A program made the position numbers and the translations under genes. From contig NZ_JAMBNP010000010.1 in the NCBI RefSeq assembly GCF_023715145.1, forward strand, positions 170,295 through 234,294: 64,000 nucleotides of DNA, in the 5' to 3' direction. Below are positions 23,743 to 33,668 of this stretch, in pieces; within the stretch, counting starts at the first letter, position 1; each line of letters begins with the position of its first letter. The notes below the pieces were generated by a model that saw only the letters and a program-made list of their open reading frames with translations, made no database searches and had not been told where the DNA came from. Origin of the DNA: Paenibacillus glycanilyticus. Lineage in GTDB: Bacteria; Bacillota; Bacilli; Paenibacillales; Paenibacillaceae.

Positions 23743-25830
23743 ATGTCCAGAGAACTAGTGACGGAAGGTGGGGGACGTTTGGTCACATTACACGGAGAGT
23801 ATAACGGCTGGGTTATTCTTCTCTCATTCATCATCGCATTATTCGTTTCGTACTCTGCCTTAAATCTGGTGTTCAAAATCTCGCATTCCAAAGGAAGGGT
23901 GCAGCTCGGCTGGATGCTGGCAGGCGCCTTTGTCATGGGCAGCGGGGTATGGACCATGCATTTTATCGGGATGATGGCCTTCCACATTGGCATTCCTATT
24001 ACCTATGACGTACCCATAACGCTCTTGTCGATTGTTGCAAGCATTTGCGCTTCTTTTGTCGCCTTCTACCTGACGATGGCAAAAGAAATCAACCGCCTGA
24101 AGCTTCTCGGGGGCGGCTTTATCATGGGCGCGGGAATCGTTGCGATGCATTACACCGGCATGGCGTCGATGCATTCTCCGACAATGTCTATACAATATAA
24201 CCCATTTATAGTCATATTATCCGCTGCGATTGCGGTGTTGACCTCATGCGCGGCTCTATATTTATTCATTAATTTCAGGGACGGCAGCAAAGCGGTATGG
24301 TCCAAATGGGCGGCCGCCGCGCTGATGGGGCTGGCCGTCTGCGGGATGCATTACACGGGGATGGGTGCGGCATCCTTCTGGTGCGGCGAAGCGGAGGTTA
24401 CGTTGTTAACCGAAGATATCCCGATTAATCTGTTTCTTCTAATAAGTGTAACGTTGGTTACGCTTCTTATTATGCTCGTGACCTGGATTGCGATCTATCT
24501 CGACCGCACGGTTCTGGAGCGCATGGCCTACAGCGATCCGCTGACCGGACTTGCGAACCGCCATGCGATGAACCGCTATTTCGATCACAAGCTGGATAAT
24601 TCCCGTACTTACGGTCTGCTCTTCCTTGACCTCGATCAATTTAAGGTCATTAATGATACGCTTGGCCATGATGTAGGAGATTTGCTTGTCGAGGCCGTTG
24701 CGAAGCGGCTGCGGTCCCATGAGAGCGAGGGGGCGCAGACCTTCCGACTTGGCGGGGACGAATTCCTGCTTGTGACCAAAGGGCTTGCGCCCCTTGAGGT
24801 AGAGCAGCTTGCGACGGGCATTCTCGAGGATATTCGCAAACCGTATTTACTTGAAGGCAACGAGCTATACATAACGGGCAGCATTGGAATCAGCTTATCC
24901 CCGGAGCACGGCTTGGAGAGGTCTTCGCTCCTGATTGCGGCGGATACCGCCATGTACCAGGCAAAGCGCAGGGGCAAGAATCAATATTGTCTCTACGACG
25001 AACAGATGGAGCGGGAGCTTATCCGGCGCATGGAGCTGGAGAAGGATCTTCGGCTGGCATTGCCAAGAGATCAATTTGTCGTTCATTATCAGCCGAAGTG
25101 GGATGCATCCGCTAACCGCGCTATAGGAGTAGAAGCGCTGCTGCGCTGGAATCATCCTATTTTGGGCCGGATTTCGCCCGAAGAATTTATTCCGATCGCG
25201 GAAGAGACGGGGCTGATCGTGCCGATCACCCGCTGGGTGCTTGGACAAGCCTGCCGGGACTGCTTCGAATGGAATGAAGGCAGAACCGAACCGCTCAGCG
25301 TCTCGGTTAATATGTCCGTCAGCGTGTTCGACAGCAAAAATCTGGAGGACATGGTGATCTCGGCTTTGCTGCATTCGGGGCTTGATGCGACTCAACTTGA
25401 GCTCGAGATTACGGAGACGATTGTAATGCATAACGTCGAGGATGTTGTTGAACAGCTGAAGTCTATCAGGGAGATGGGCGTGGAGATTTCAATGGATGAC
25501 TTTGGTGCCGGCTATTCCGCGCTGGGCTCTATTGATCTGATTCCTTTCCAAACCTTAAAGATAGACTAGCTGTATATGCAGCAGAGCGATTCGCCGTCCA
25601 AGCGCGCGATCATTCATACGATTATTATGCTGGCCAAACAGCTTAATCTGGATGTGATTGCCGAAGGGGTCGAGACCGAGCAGCAGATTGCCTTCCTGCA
25701 ATCCGCCGGGTGCAGCAGAATACAGGGCTATTACATCAGCAAGCCGATGTCGCGGGCTGATCTTGATCTTTGGCTGCAGCAGTCGATATTCGCAAGTGGA
25801 AGACAAGCGTCTCAGAGCTTGATCGGATAA
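23743..25830 (+). pseudogene. MHYT-GGDEF-EAL protein interrupted by an in-frame TAG
   Basis: One frame encodes seven membrane helices with three MHYT motifs (MHFIGM, MHYTGM, MHYTGM; about residues 65-215), a GGDEF domain with intact RLGGDEF (about residue 340), and an EAL domain (EALLRW at about 466, DDFGAGYSALGSID). A TAG at 25567-25569 falls right after QTLKID, where the family continues with a residue such as R. The same frame goes on without a gap through LYMQQSDSPSKRAI and DVIAEGVETEQQ to 25830. The truncated 608-residue product would keep the cyclase but lose the final EAL strand with its catalytic glutamate. Possible explanations are nonsense mutation, readthrough or sequencing error. 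TTG 23779, after GGTGGGGG, is an alternative start. Confidence 0.85.
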
Positions 25831-25856
25831 ACGTTAGCCAAGGAGGGCGTCGGATT

Positions 25857-27266
25857 TTGAACAGTCAGGCAAAAATCTATCTGTATCTTCTGTTATCAAT
25901 GGCGGTCCCGCTTATCGTTTTTCTCGTGCTTCATCTTAATCCGTCCTGGGATTATCATTTTCATTCGTCAGGCGGGCATTTCTACATCGTCAGCATTGTG
26001 TCCGGCGCGGCCTTTGCGCTTGCCGTTGCTGTCGGGGTGGCGGCCATACGGCTTCGTAATTTAAAAATCAGCTTTTTATCCTTGTCCTTCATATCGCTCG
26101 CTGCCTTATTCCTTGTTCATGGCCTATCGACGCCAAGAGGGATGGAGCATGCAACCGCTCTGCCGAGCAATGCTGCGCAAATGAGCATCTTGCTGGCGGT
26201 GATGTGGCTGTGGCTGTCGTCGATGTCCTCGGACCGCCGCATTATTAGCTGGCTTTCCGCGCATCAGCGCTGGCTGCTGCCGATCTGGACGGCCTCGATT
26301 GCCGTCATATGCGCCTTGCTGTGGCTGTTCTCCGATCAGATGTACTGGCTTCAGATGAAGCAGGATCCGATCAAATGGGCGGCAACCCTGCTCATCACGG
26401 GATTAAATGTATGGACGATGTATCGTTACCTGGAGACGTATCTGTCCACGAGATTTCCGTTGCAGCTTGCTATCGTGTACAGCTCCGGCTGGATGATTGC
26501 GGCGCAGTTCATTAACGTGACGGGGAAAATGTGGATGGTCAGCTGGTGGATCTACCACTTGCTCCTGCTGGCTTCGGTCAGCGCCATGGTTGTCGGCATT
26601 TATTATCAGTACCGGAGCTCCGGCTCCTATACGATGTCGCTTAAGCAGCTGTTCCAGAATGATCCGAAGGAATGGATAAACGGCTACATGTCTCCGGCGG
26701 TACGGGAGCTTATCCGTACGACGGAAACGCGCGACGCGTATACGGCGGGCCATAATTACCGCGTGGCGTTGTATGCGATTCAGCTCGGAGAGGAGCTGGG
26801 GCTGAACCGCGATCAGCTTCGGGCTATCGCGCAGGGCGGCATCGTGCATGATATTGGCAAGCTTATCGTCCCCGATCATATTCTGAACAAGCCCGGCAAG
26901 CTGACTCCGGAGGAGCGGGAGGTTATCGAGAAGCATCCGGTAACCGGATTTAACTTATGCCGCCGGCTGGGATTCATGCAGGAGGAGCTGGCTGTTATCC
27001 GCTCGCATCATGAGCGCTGGGACGGGAGCGGCTATCCGGATGCGCTGAGCGGGGATCATATTCCGCTGCTGGCCCGGGTAACGGCGGTTGCGGATGTGTA
27101 CGATGCGTTGACCTCATCGCGTTCCTACCGGGCAGCGCTGTCGCATGAAGAAGCGATCAGCATCATCCGCAAGGAGCGGGGGAAGCATTTTGACCCCTTA
27201 TGCGTGGATGCTCTGGTACGGATAGCAGGCGATAAGGGCTGGGCTTTTAAGGCTTCGGCCAGTTAA
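25857..27266 (+). CDS. HD-GYP domain protein, membrane-bound c-di-GMP phosphodiesterase
   Basis: A 469-residue protein with about eight N-terminal membrane helices (to residue 255) and a C-terminal HD-GYP domain. Seen there are VHDIGKLIVPDHILNKPGKLTPEE (HD diad), HHERWDGSGYPDALSGDHIPLLARV (the GYP signature) and DVYDALTSSRSYR. HD-GYP proteins hydrolyse c-di-GMP. The start is TTG 25857 with AAGGAGGG 8 bases upstream; the frame is open further up but only inside the preceding gene. It follows the interrupted GGDEF-EAL gene by 26 bases, so it probably shares its transcript. Confidence 0.9.
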   Translation: MNSQAKIYLYLLLSMAVPLIVFLVLHLNPSWDYHFHSSGGHFYIVSIVSGAAFALAVAVGVAAIRLRNLKISFLSLSFISLAALFLVHGLSTPRGMEHATALPSNAAQMSILLAVMWLWLSSMSSDRRIISWLSAHQRWLLPIWTASIAVICALLWLFSDQMYWLQMKQDPIKWAATLLITGLNVWTMYRYLETYLSTRFPLQLAIVYSSGWMIAAQFINVTGKMWMVSWWIYHLLLLASVSAMVVGIYYQYRSSGSYTMSLKQLFQNDPKEWINGYMSPAVRELIRTTETRDAYTAGHNYRVALYAIQLGEELGLNRDQLRAIAQGGIVHDIGKLIVPDHILNKPGKLTPEEREVIEKHPVTGFNLCRRLGFMQEELAVIRSHHERWDGSGYPDALSGDHIPLLARVTAVADVYDALTSSRSYRAALSHEEAISIIRKERGKHFDPLCVDALVRIAGDKGWAFKASAS

Positions 27267-27377
27267 ATCGAGAAATGGTAAAGATTGTTTATAGGCGAAT
27301 AGCCCGGGTTTATTTCCATAGGCCGTGGGTGTATGATAGAGGAGTTCAATAGAGTAGTTACTTACGGAAGGGAAGGA

Positions 27378-28376
27378 ATGAATGGAATGACGTACGTAGC
27401 AGACAAAGCTCGTTATGAAGACATGAAATACTTCCGCGTAGGCAAAAGCGGCCTCAAGCTGCCTGCCGTATCGCTTGGCTTATGGCATAATTTTGGCGGC
27501 ACTGACCGTTTGGAGAACGGACGCGCCATGATTCACCGCGCTTTTGACCTGGGCATTACCCATTTCGACCTGGCGAATAACTACGGTCCTCCGGCGGGCT
27601 CCGCCGAAGAGACGTTTGGTCAAGTACTTAAGCAGGACATGGCGGCATACCGCGACCAAATGATTATCTCCACTAAAGCAGGCTATTACATGTGGGAAGG
27701 TCCTTACGGCGACTGGGGCTCCCGCAAATATCTGGTATCGAGCCTTGATCAAAGCTTGAAACGGATGGACCTGGAGTATGTAGATATTTTCTACCATCAC
27801 CGTCCGGATCCGGAAACGCCGCTTGAAGAAACAATGGCGGCGCTTGATCATATCGTGCGTTCGGGTAAAGCGCTGTATGTGGGCTTGTCCAACTACAGTG
27901 CGGAGCAGACGGCTCAAGCCTCCGCGATCCTGAAGCAGCTTGGCACGCCATGCCTTATTCATCAGCCATCGTATTCGATGTTTAACCGCTGGATCGAGAA
28001 TGGCCTGCAAGACGTGCTCGATCAAGAAGGCATCGGTTCTATCGTCTTCTCGCCGCTCGCTGGCGGTTTGCTTACGAATCGTTACCTGGAAGGCATTCCT
28101 ACGGATTCCCGTGCGGGCGGACCAAGCGTCTTCCTGAACTCGAATTCGATCACGGAAGAGAAGCTGGCTAAAGTTCGCGCGCTGAACGAAATCGCTCAAA
28201 GCCGCGGCCAATCGCTTGCGCAGATGTCACTTGCTTGGGTACTTCGCGGCGGCCGCGTAACATCCGCCCTGATTGGCGCAAGCCGCGTCGAGCAAATCGA
28301 CGACAACGTTGCCGTGCTCAGCCGTCTCGATTTCTCCGAGGACGAGCTGAAGGCGATCGAGAGCATCCTGGCTTAG
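27378..28376 (+). CDS. gpr: YghZ-type aldo/keto reductase (glyceraldehyde 3-phosphate reductase)
   Basis: A 332-residue NADPH-dependent reductase closely following Escherichia coli YghZ (Gpr): KYFRVGKSGLKLPAVSLGLWHNFGG, THFDLANNYGPPAGSAEE with the catalytic tyrosine, ISTKAGYYMWEGPYGDWGSRKYL with the lysine, and DIFYHHRPDPETPLEET with the histidine. YghZ reduces L-glyceraldehyde 3-phosphate and methylglyoxal. ATG 27378 follows GGGAAGGA closely; ATG 27387 is an in-frame alternative with better spacing. It is monocistronic with its own terminator. Confidence 0.9.
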   Translation: MNGMTYVADKARYEDMKYFRVGKSGLKLPAVSLGLWHNFGGTDRLENGRAMIHRAFDLGITHFDLANNYGPPAGSAEETFGQVLKQDMAAYRDQMIISTKAGYYMWEGPYGDWGSRKYLVSSLDQSLKRMDLEYVDIFYHHRPDPETPLEETMAALDHIVRSGKALYVGLSNYSAEQTAQASAILKQLGTPCLIHQPSYSMFNRWIENGLQDVLDQEGIGSIVFSPLAGGLLTNRYLEGIPTDSRAGGPSVFLNSNSITEEKLAKVRALNEIAQSRGQSLAQMSLAWVLRGGRVTSALIGASRVEQIDDNVAVLSRLDFSEDELKAIESILA

Positions 28377-28445
28377 ATCGATGTATATCGCCTGAGGAAG
28401 GTATTTCCTCTTGCTCTCATCGATATGATTTGATTTGTTGGACCA

Positions 28446-28478
28446 TGAAGGCTGCCGATTGATCTCGGCAGCCTTTTT
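28446..28478 (+). terminator. terminator after the aldo/keto reductase gene
   Basis: AAGGCTGCCGA and TCGGCAGCCTT form a perfect 11-bp stem followed by TTT. Confidence 0.9.
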
Positions 28479-28501
28479 CTGAGAAGAGGGAGGGTGAAGA
28501 G

Positions 28502-29017
28502 ATGGAGGTGCGGTTATCCGACTATCGAGAAGAATGGGCACGAATGTTTCGGGACGAAGCGGGATATTTGCAAGCTGTATTGGAAGGCTTGGAGATACGA
28601 TTCGAGCATTTCGGAAGCACGGCTGTCCCGGGGATGAAAGCAAAGCCTGTCATCGATATGATGGGAATTGTTGATGACATGAACAAGATAGATGCATTTA
28701 ACGATAAGATGGCTTCGCTTGGCTACGATGTGGCAGGCGACTGGGGGATTCCCGGCCGAAGGCTGTTCCGCAAAGGCGGAGAGAATCGCACCCACCATAT
28801 TCATTTCTACCAGTCCGATAATCCTCAGATCGAGCGGCATCTCATCTTCCGGGACTACCTGCGATCGAATCCCGAAGAAGCCGTCCGATACAGCCGCTTT
28901 AAGGAAGATCTTGCTCGGCGTTACGAACAAACCAGCCAATACAGTCCCGCCAAAAAAGCGTTCGTAAGTGAAATGGAACAGCTCGCCCTCGCATGGTATA
29001 AGCAAAAGAAGCAATAG
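28502..29017 (+). CDS. GrpB/UPF0157 family protein
   Basis: A 171-residue cytosolic protein of the nucleotidyltransferase-fold UPF0157 family. Markers are YREEWARMFRDEAGYL near the start, FEHFGSTAVPGMKAKPVIDMMGIVDD (about 37-62), then LFRKGGENRTHHIHFY (about 95-110) and HLIFRDYLRSNPE. The HFGSTAV motif corresponds to the GS motif of nucleotidyltransferases. The cellular role of the family is unknown. GAGGGAGGG lies upstream of ATG 28502. Confidence 0.92.
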   Translation: MEVRLSDYREEWARMFRDEAGYLQAVLEGLEIRFEHFGSTAVPGMKAKPVIDMMGIVDDMNKIDAFNDKMASLGYDVAGDWGIPGRRLFRKGGENRTHHIHFYQSDNPQIERHLIFRDYLRSNPEEAVRYSRFKEDLARRYEQTSQYSPAKKAFVSEMEQLALAWYKQKKQ

Positions 29018-29084
29018 TTTAATAGCTTAATAGTTTGATAACTTTATAACTTTACAACTTTATAACCTGCTGATCTCCTCCACC

Positions 29085-29157
29085 TTGCACGAACTACATC
29101 ATATTCACCCAAGAACGCTTCTTCACTTCATTTACGTTGCACGAACTACAGTATATT
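29085..29157. repeat. direct repeat pair TTGCACGAACTACA
   Basis: TTGCACGAACTACA followed by two variable bases and ATATT occurs at 29085-29105 and again at 29137-29157, exactly 52 bases apart, in the non-coding stretch after the GrpB-family gene. Just before it are AT-rich runs of AACTTTATAACTTTACAAC type. No gene is seen here. Confidence 0.5.
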
Positions 29158-29191
29158 TTCTCTAAAATCACCAAATTGGCCTCAAATCAAA

Positions 29192-29270
29192 GAATATCCT
29201 GCATTCCATACAGGATATCAGCCCCGACACGTCCAAAACGCGCCATTATCCTGCATTACATACAACGTAC
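29192..29270. repeat. ATATCCTG-type intergenic repeat (copy 2)
   Basis: GAATATCCTG, a variable loop, CAGGATAT, then CGCGCCATTATCCTG. This is homologous along about 78 bases to 13453-13530. The arms of the hairpin are conserved while the loop differs. Confidence 0.6.
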
Positions 29271-29518
29271 AAGGCAGAGCCCTAATTATAGTTTGCTGCG
29301 GAGCGTCAGCAACAATAGACGCATCAATGCGCCGTCAATATTAAAGGGAATCAGAATTCAATCGGGAACCCTTCTTTTTGTTGTCTTGCCCGCGATCACG
29401 AGAGTGGGGCAAAGAATTTAGTGCAGAAGGCACCGTTCTGCGCCTTGCCCTGCCTCAACAAACCGCCAAGTAACGGAGGCGGGAGGCGGTCCCCTTACGC
29501 CCCCAAAAATGAATCGAG

Positions 29519-29671
29519 GACGATTGGAGAGGAATGTATCTCCTGAAGGAGCGCAGCGCCTGCCTTTGCGTACGCTTTGCAACCTCTGAATATTGTTCAG
29601 GAAAAGTGTACGCAACAGCAGCCTAAGGAGATACATTCCGCGCAATGAGCTCCCCGATTCCCCAATCGTCT
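29519..29671 (+). repeat. structured inverted-repeat element, copy 1 (possible RNA)
   Basis: The core 29531-29639 starts GGAATGTATCTCC and ends with its exact complement GGAGATACATTCC. Inside are CTCCTGAAGGAG, the motif GCCTTTGC, and GCAACAGCAGCC. TTGCGTAC pairs with GTACGCAA as an inner stem, and CTGAA/TTCAG forms the tip. Outside, GACGATTGG (29519-29527) pairs with CCAATCGTC (29663-29671). A second copy at 45655 has the same core motifs but different bases in the inner and outer stems that still pair. It lies upstream of the histidine kinase gene. Upstream, 29420-29518 also has hairpin potential (GCAGAA/TTCTGC) but no gene. Confidence 0.65.
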
Positions 29672-29734
29672 ATCGATTCCCCACCCTCCTGACGATATAA
29701 TACATGTAGATTTACTCGGAAGGGGACGGCTTAC

Positions 29735-32700
29735 TTGAATAATCTATCGTTGCGGACCAAAGGCTTGTTCATTATCGTCTTGATCACCTTCATACCTCTT
29801 GGCATTGCGGGTGTAATCAATTACATATCGATCAAAAATGAAATGATAGATACCGCTGCCGACAGAGCGGCCAGTCGGCTTAGCGTTAGCGCGAATTTTT
29901 TGTCTTCCTGGCTGCAGATTAGAAGGGCCGAGGTTGTGGTCATGAGCCGGACCGACGTGGTACGGTTCGGCAGCGATAAAGATAAACTGCAATATTTCAA
30001 GCAGGAAATGTTCCAATCCGACTACACCTATCATGCGATAGGGTATATCGACATGAGCGGCAAGGCAATCCGCACGAACGGCGGTCCTATAGACATGAGC
30101 GGACAAGCCTTTTTTAAGGATGCGGCGAAGGGAAAATCTTCTGTCACGGATTTGTTCCTCCCTTCCTTTGACAATCTGAAGCAGTCTCTTATTGTGGTGC
30201 CCGTCTATAATCAGGTTAACGAAGTGAGCGGCGTCGTTTATGCGTCGATGCCCATGTCGACGATGTCGCCGTATTTTCTTGTCGACAAAGATCCTGGCGC
30301 GGAGTATTGGCTCTATAATGAGCGGGGCGTGGTGCTGTTCCACTCTTATTCCTTGACATTGGGCGTTAAGCCAAGCGAAGGGCTGCTGAACGGACAGCCG
30401 GGCTTCACGCTCCAGAAGCTGATCCGCGTATCCGGCAATATCCATATAAACCGCGGCAATGAGAAACATGTGCTCTTCTTTATGAAAGTAGACAGCGAGG
30501 CTCCTTGGCACGCGGCGCTCGAAATGCCGATGTCAAGCTTGAATAAAGGCCTGTCCAAAGTATTATGGTGGACGTTCTCAACAATCACGTTGTCCGAAAT
30601 CGTCATTGTTATTCTGTTCTGGCTGTACTTCAATACGATCATTAATCGGCTGAAAGGCATCCTTACCGTTACGAAGCAAGCGGCAGACGGTCAATTTGAG
30701 GTGGAGCATCTGTCCCAGGAGCCGGGAGATGAGGTCGGCAACCTTGCCGAGTCGGTTAACGGGATGATGGAGCATTTGAAGGACATGTTTGGCCGGCTTG
30801 AGGCGATTATTAAGCAGAACGAATACTCCTTTATTTTGCTGGACGAGAATTATCGCGTCGATTATATGAATCAGGCCGCCGAGAAGCTGATTGGCTACAC
30901 CACGCAGGAACTGAAGGGACATGCCACGCCGCTTCTGTTCATGGACCCCGACGAGATTGAGCGCGAGGCGGAAAAGTTGTCCGAGAAGCTTGGCGTTCAT
31001 GTCGAGCCCGGCCTGGAAGTATTCCGAATGCTCCGGCAGGTGGATTTCTCCTATGAACGGCAATGGACCTATGTACATAAAGACGGTACCAAGATTCCGG
31101 TACGCCACTTCTCCAACGGCCTCCGGGATCATCAGGGTCGTCTGACCGGCGTTCTGGGGATGGCCTATGACATGACGGAGCAGGTGAAGGTGGAGAAATC
31201 CCGCAACCTTCTGCTTGATATTATCGGCTCGGCCAAGGACTTGATTGCCTCGATCGATCATAACGGGAAGGTCGCTTATATCAATAAAGCCGGCAAGCGG
31301 ATGCTTGGTCTGCCGCTGAATTATAAGCCGAAGGATTATAAGAGCTATGTGGATTCTTCGATGTATGTTTACCTCATTAAAGGCTCCAAGATCGCCCAGA
31401 AATACGGCTACTGGGAAGGAGAAGCCGAGCTTCTGACGCAGGCCGGAGATAAGGTAAATGTATCCCTTGTTATTGTGGCGCATTCCTACACGAATACGGG
31501 CGAGCTCTATTTCTCCTGCATTGCGCGGGATATTACGGAGCAGAAGCATATTCAGGAGGAGCTGATCCGCGCGACGCATGAAGCCGAGCAGGCAAACGCG
31601 GCCAAAAGCCGGTTCCTTGCGATGGTCAGCCATGAGATCCGCACGCCGCTTAACGGCATTATCGGCCTGTCGCAGCTGATGCGGCGCACCGGTCTCTCTC
31701 CTTCGCAGAAGGACTATATGGATAAGCTGGGCAACTCCTCGGAGTCGCTGCTTCGCATCATTAATGATCTGCTTGATTTCTCCAAGATCGAGGCGGGCAA
31801 GGTTGAGGTGGAGCGTATTGCTTTCCATCCGCAGGAGATGCTCAGCCGCCTGACCGATCAGCTCAGCGTCTTCATGGGCGGCAAGGAGCAGTTCGAATTT
31901 ATTCTGGAGGTGCCGGGGCAGCTGCCTTCCACGCTTCTTGGCGATCAGATGCGCGTCGAGCAGATTCTGCTTAACCTGTGCATGAACGCGATCAAGTTTA
32001 CCGAGCGGGGTTATGTGAAGCTGATCCTTGAAATGGCGGAACAGGGCTCTGACGGATTAAAGCTGCAATTCGCGGTGGAAGACACCGGCATCGGCATGAC
32101 GAAGAAACAGATCGACAAGCTGTTTGTGCCCTTCACGCAAGCAGACGGCTCAACCACTCGCAAGTATGGCGGTACGGGCCTAGGACTTGTCATTGCCAAC
32201 GGACTTGTAAAAATGATGGGCGGCAAGCTGCATGTAGACAGCGAGCCTGGATTGGGAAGCCGATTCAGCTTTGCCCTCACGTTCCCTGTTTTGTCTTCCG
32301 TCGCGGAAGAGAGGCTGGTAGTCAGCAAGGAATTGGAGGATCAATGTATTTGGGTAGTAGAGGACAGCGATGAGATGCGGAAGCATTGGTGCGAGCTGGC
32401 GGAATCCTTTCGCTTGACCGCGGTGTCTTTCTCCTCGTGGGGAAGCGCAAGGGAGAAGCTGCGCCGGATGGGTGCGGGGGCTATGCCAAAGCTGATTATG
32501 CTGGACATGGAGATGCCGGATATGTACGGAGCGGAGACATGGCTGGAGTTCCATAAGCAGGCTTCGGCAGCAGGCGTGAAGACGGTGGCGCTTACGACCT
32601 CCTTCGGACGGGACGAGCTGATGCAGATGCCGGATTCGGGCCGTCCGTATGCCATTCTTACCAAGCCGGTTACCCGTCTCGCCTTATTCCATGCCTTAAG

Positions 32701-33565
32701 CGGAACGCTGGACCAGAAGCCGGTACAGGTGAAGGAATGGATGAACGGTGCCCTGGAGGCTGCGGCATCTGCAGTGCCTAAGGATAAAGTGCGTATCCTG
32801 CTCGCGGAAGATAATCATATTAATCAATTGGTAGCCATTGAGCTGCTGAAGGAAAGGGGCTTTGAGGTGGGTCTGGCCGAGAATGGCCGGGAAGTGCTGG
32901 AGAAGCTGGAGCGGGAAGACTGGCATGTCGTGCTGATGGATATTCATATGCCGGAGATGGACGGGATGGAAGCCACCACGATCATTCGTGCCGATTCCCG
33001 GTATGAGAAGCTGCCGATTATTGCGGTAACGGCCAATTCCCTGCGCGCGGATCATGAGCACTATCTGCAGCTTGGCATGAACGGAGTCGTGACCAAGCCG
33101 CTTGATGCGGACCAGCTCTATATGGTCATCTCCAATCTGCTGAACAACAAGAAGTTCCCCGTCATGCAGCATAACTGGCGTGGATCGGACGATGGGCTTA
33201 CGGAGCTCGACGGCATTCAAGTCGATACCGCGCTTGCCAGAGTAAGCGGCAAAATATCCATTTTGCGTCAGATGCTGGTCCATTTCCTGAAGGATTACGA
33301 GGGGTTCTCGGACAAGCTGATCGAGGAGCTGGAGAATGGTCAGGTCATCAATGCCAGACGGATGATCCATACGCTGATGGGGGCGGCCAGCCACTTATCG
33401 GCTAACGATGTGGTGCAGGCCGCCGCGCGTCTTGGCGAGATCGTGAAGAAGGAAGAGGGGGAGGAGGATTGGCGGCCAGCCGCCGAACAGTTGAAGCTCG
33501 AGCTTGATCGTGTCATAACCGGTCTGCAGAATAAATCGATTACAACTTTCGACAGATTATCCTAA
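29735..33565 (+). CDS. large hybrid sensor histidine kinase
   Basis: A 1276-residue membrane sensor. In order: membrane helix (10-30), extracellular double-Cache-type domain (about 35-275), second membrane helix (about 283-305), HAMP (about 305-360), two PAS domains (about 365-490 and 495-620), dimerisation/phosphoacceptor domain with SHEIRTPLNGIIG (His about 633), and HATPase (NAIKFTERG, DTGIGM, GTGLGLVI; about 740-860). Next come two receiver domains (Asp in LDMEMPDM about 922, Asp in LMDIHMPEMDG about 1068) and a C-terminal HPt domain with the histidine in MIHTLMGAASHL (about 1211). It is thus a complete phosphorelay in one chain. The start is TTG 29735 after GGAAGGGG. The response regulator gene follows by about 100 bases. 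Confidence 0.93.
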   Translation: MNNLSLRTKGLFIIVLITFIPLGIAGVINYISIKNEMIDTAADRAASRLSVSANFLSSWLQIRRAEVVVMSRTDVVRFGSDKDKLQYFKQEMFQSDYTYHAIGYIDMSGKAIRTNGGPIDMSGQAFFKDAAKGKSSVTDLFLPSFDNLKQSLIVVPVYNQVNEVSGVVYASMPMSTMSPYFLVDKDPGAEYWLYNERGVVLFHSYSLTLGVKPSEGLLNGQPGFTLQKLIRVSGNIHINRGNEKHVLFFMKVDSEAPWHAALEMPMSSLNKGLSKVLWWTFSTITLSEIVIVILFWLYFNTIINRLKGILTVTKQAADGQFEVEHLSQEPGDEVGNLAESVNGMMEHLKDMFGRLEAIIKQNEYSFILLDENYRVDYMNQAAEKLIGYTTQELKGHATPLLFMDPDEIEREAEKLSEKLGVHVEPGLEVFRMLRQVDFSYERQWTYVHKDGTKIPVRHFSNGLRDHQGRLTGVLGMAYDMTEQVKVEKSRNLLLDIIGSAKDLIASIDHNGKVAYINKAGKRMLGLPLNYKPKDYKSYVDSSMYVYLIKGSKIAQKYGYWEGEAELLTQAGDKVNVSLVIVAHSYTNTGELYFSCIARDITEQKHIQEELIRATHEAEQANAAKSRFLAMVSHEIRTPLNGIIGLSQLMRRTGLSPSQKDYMDKLGNSSESLLRIINDLLDFSKIEAGKVEVERIAFHPQEMLSRLTDQLSVFMGGKEQFEFILEVPGQLPSTLLGDQMRVEQILLNLCMNAIKFTERGYVKLILEMAEQGSDGLKLQFAVEDTGIGMTKKQIDKLFVPFTQADGSTTRKYGGTGLGLVIANGLVKMMGGKLHVDSEPGLGSRFSFALTFPVLSSVAEERLVVSKELEDQCIWVVEDSDEMRKHWCELAESFRLTAVSFSSWGSAREKLRRMGAGAMPKLIMLDMEMPDMYGAETWLEFHKQASAAGVKTVALTTSFGRDELMQMPDSGRPYAILTKPVTRLALFHALSGTLDQKPVQVKEWMNGALEAAASAVPKDKVRILLAEDNHINQLVAIELLKERGFEVGLAENGREVLEKLEREDWHVVLMDIHMPEMDGMEATTIIRADSRYEKLPIIAVTANSLRADHEHYLQLGMNGVVTKPLDADQLYMVISNLLNNKKFPVMQHNWRGSDDGLTELDGIQVDTALARVSGKISILRQMLVHFLKDYEGFSDKLIEELENGQVINARRMIHTLMGAASHLSANDVVQAAARLGEIVKKEEGEEDWRPAAEQLKLELDRVITGLQNKSITTFDRLS

Positions 33566-33668
33566 CAATCTTCTAACATTTTATTGTTAACCCTTCCATC
33601 CGTATTGTATATTAGAGATAGATTTATATTTTTTGACAGAAATCTTCTTTCCCATAGGGGTGGCGCCG

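Noticed and set aside
23743..25830. Two separate genes in place of the interrupted MHYT-GGDEF-EAL gene
   Set aside because: The downstream part continues the same frame and EAL domain without a ribosome site at its first ATG, so one broken gene is the simpler reading.
30578..31828. 416-codon minus-strand frame
   Set aside because: Antisense shadow of the histidine kinase PAS region.
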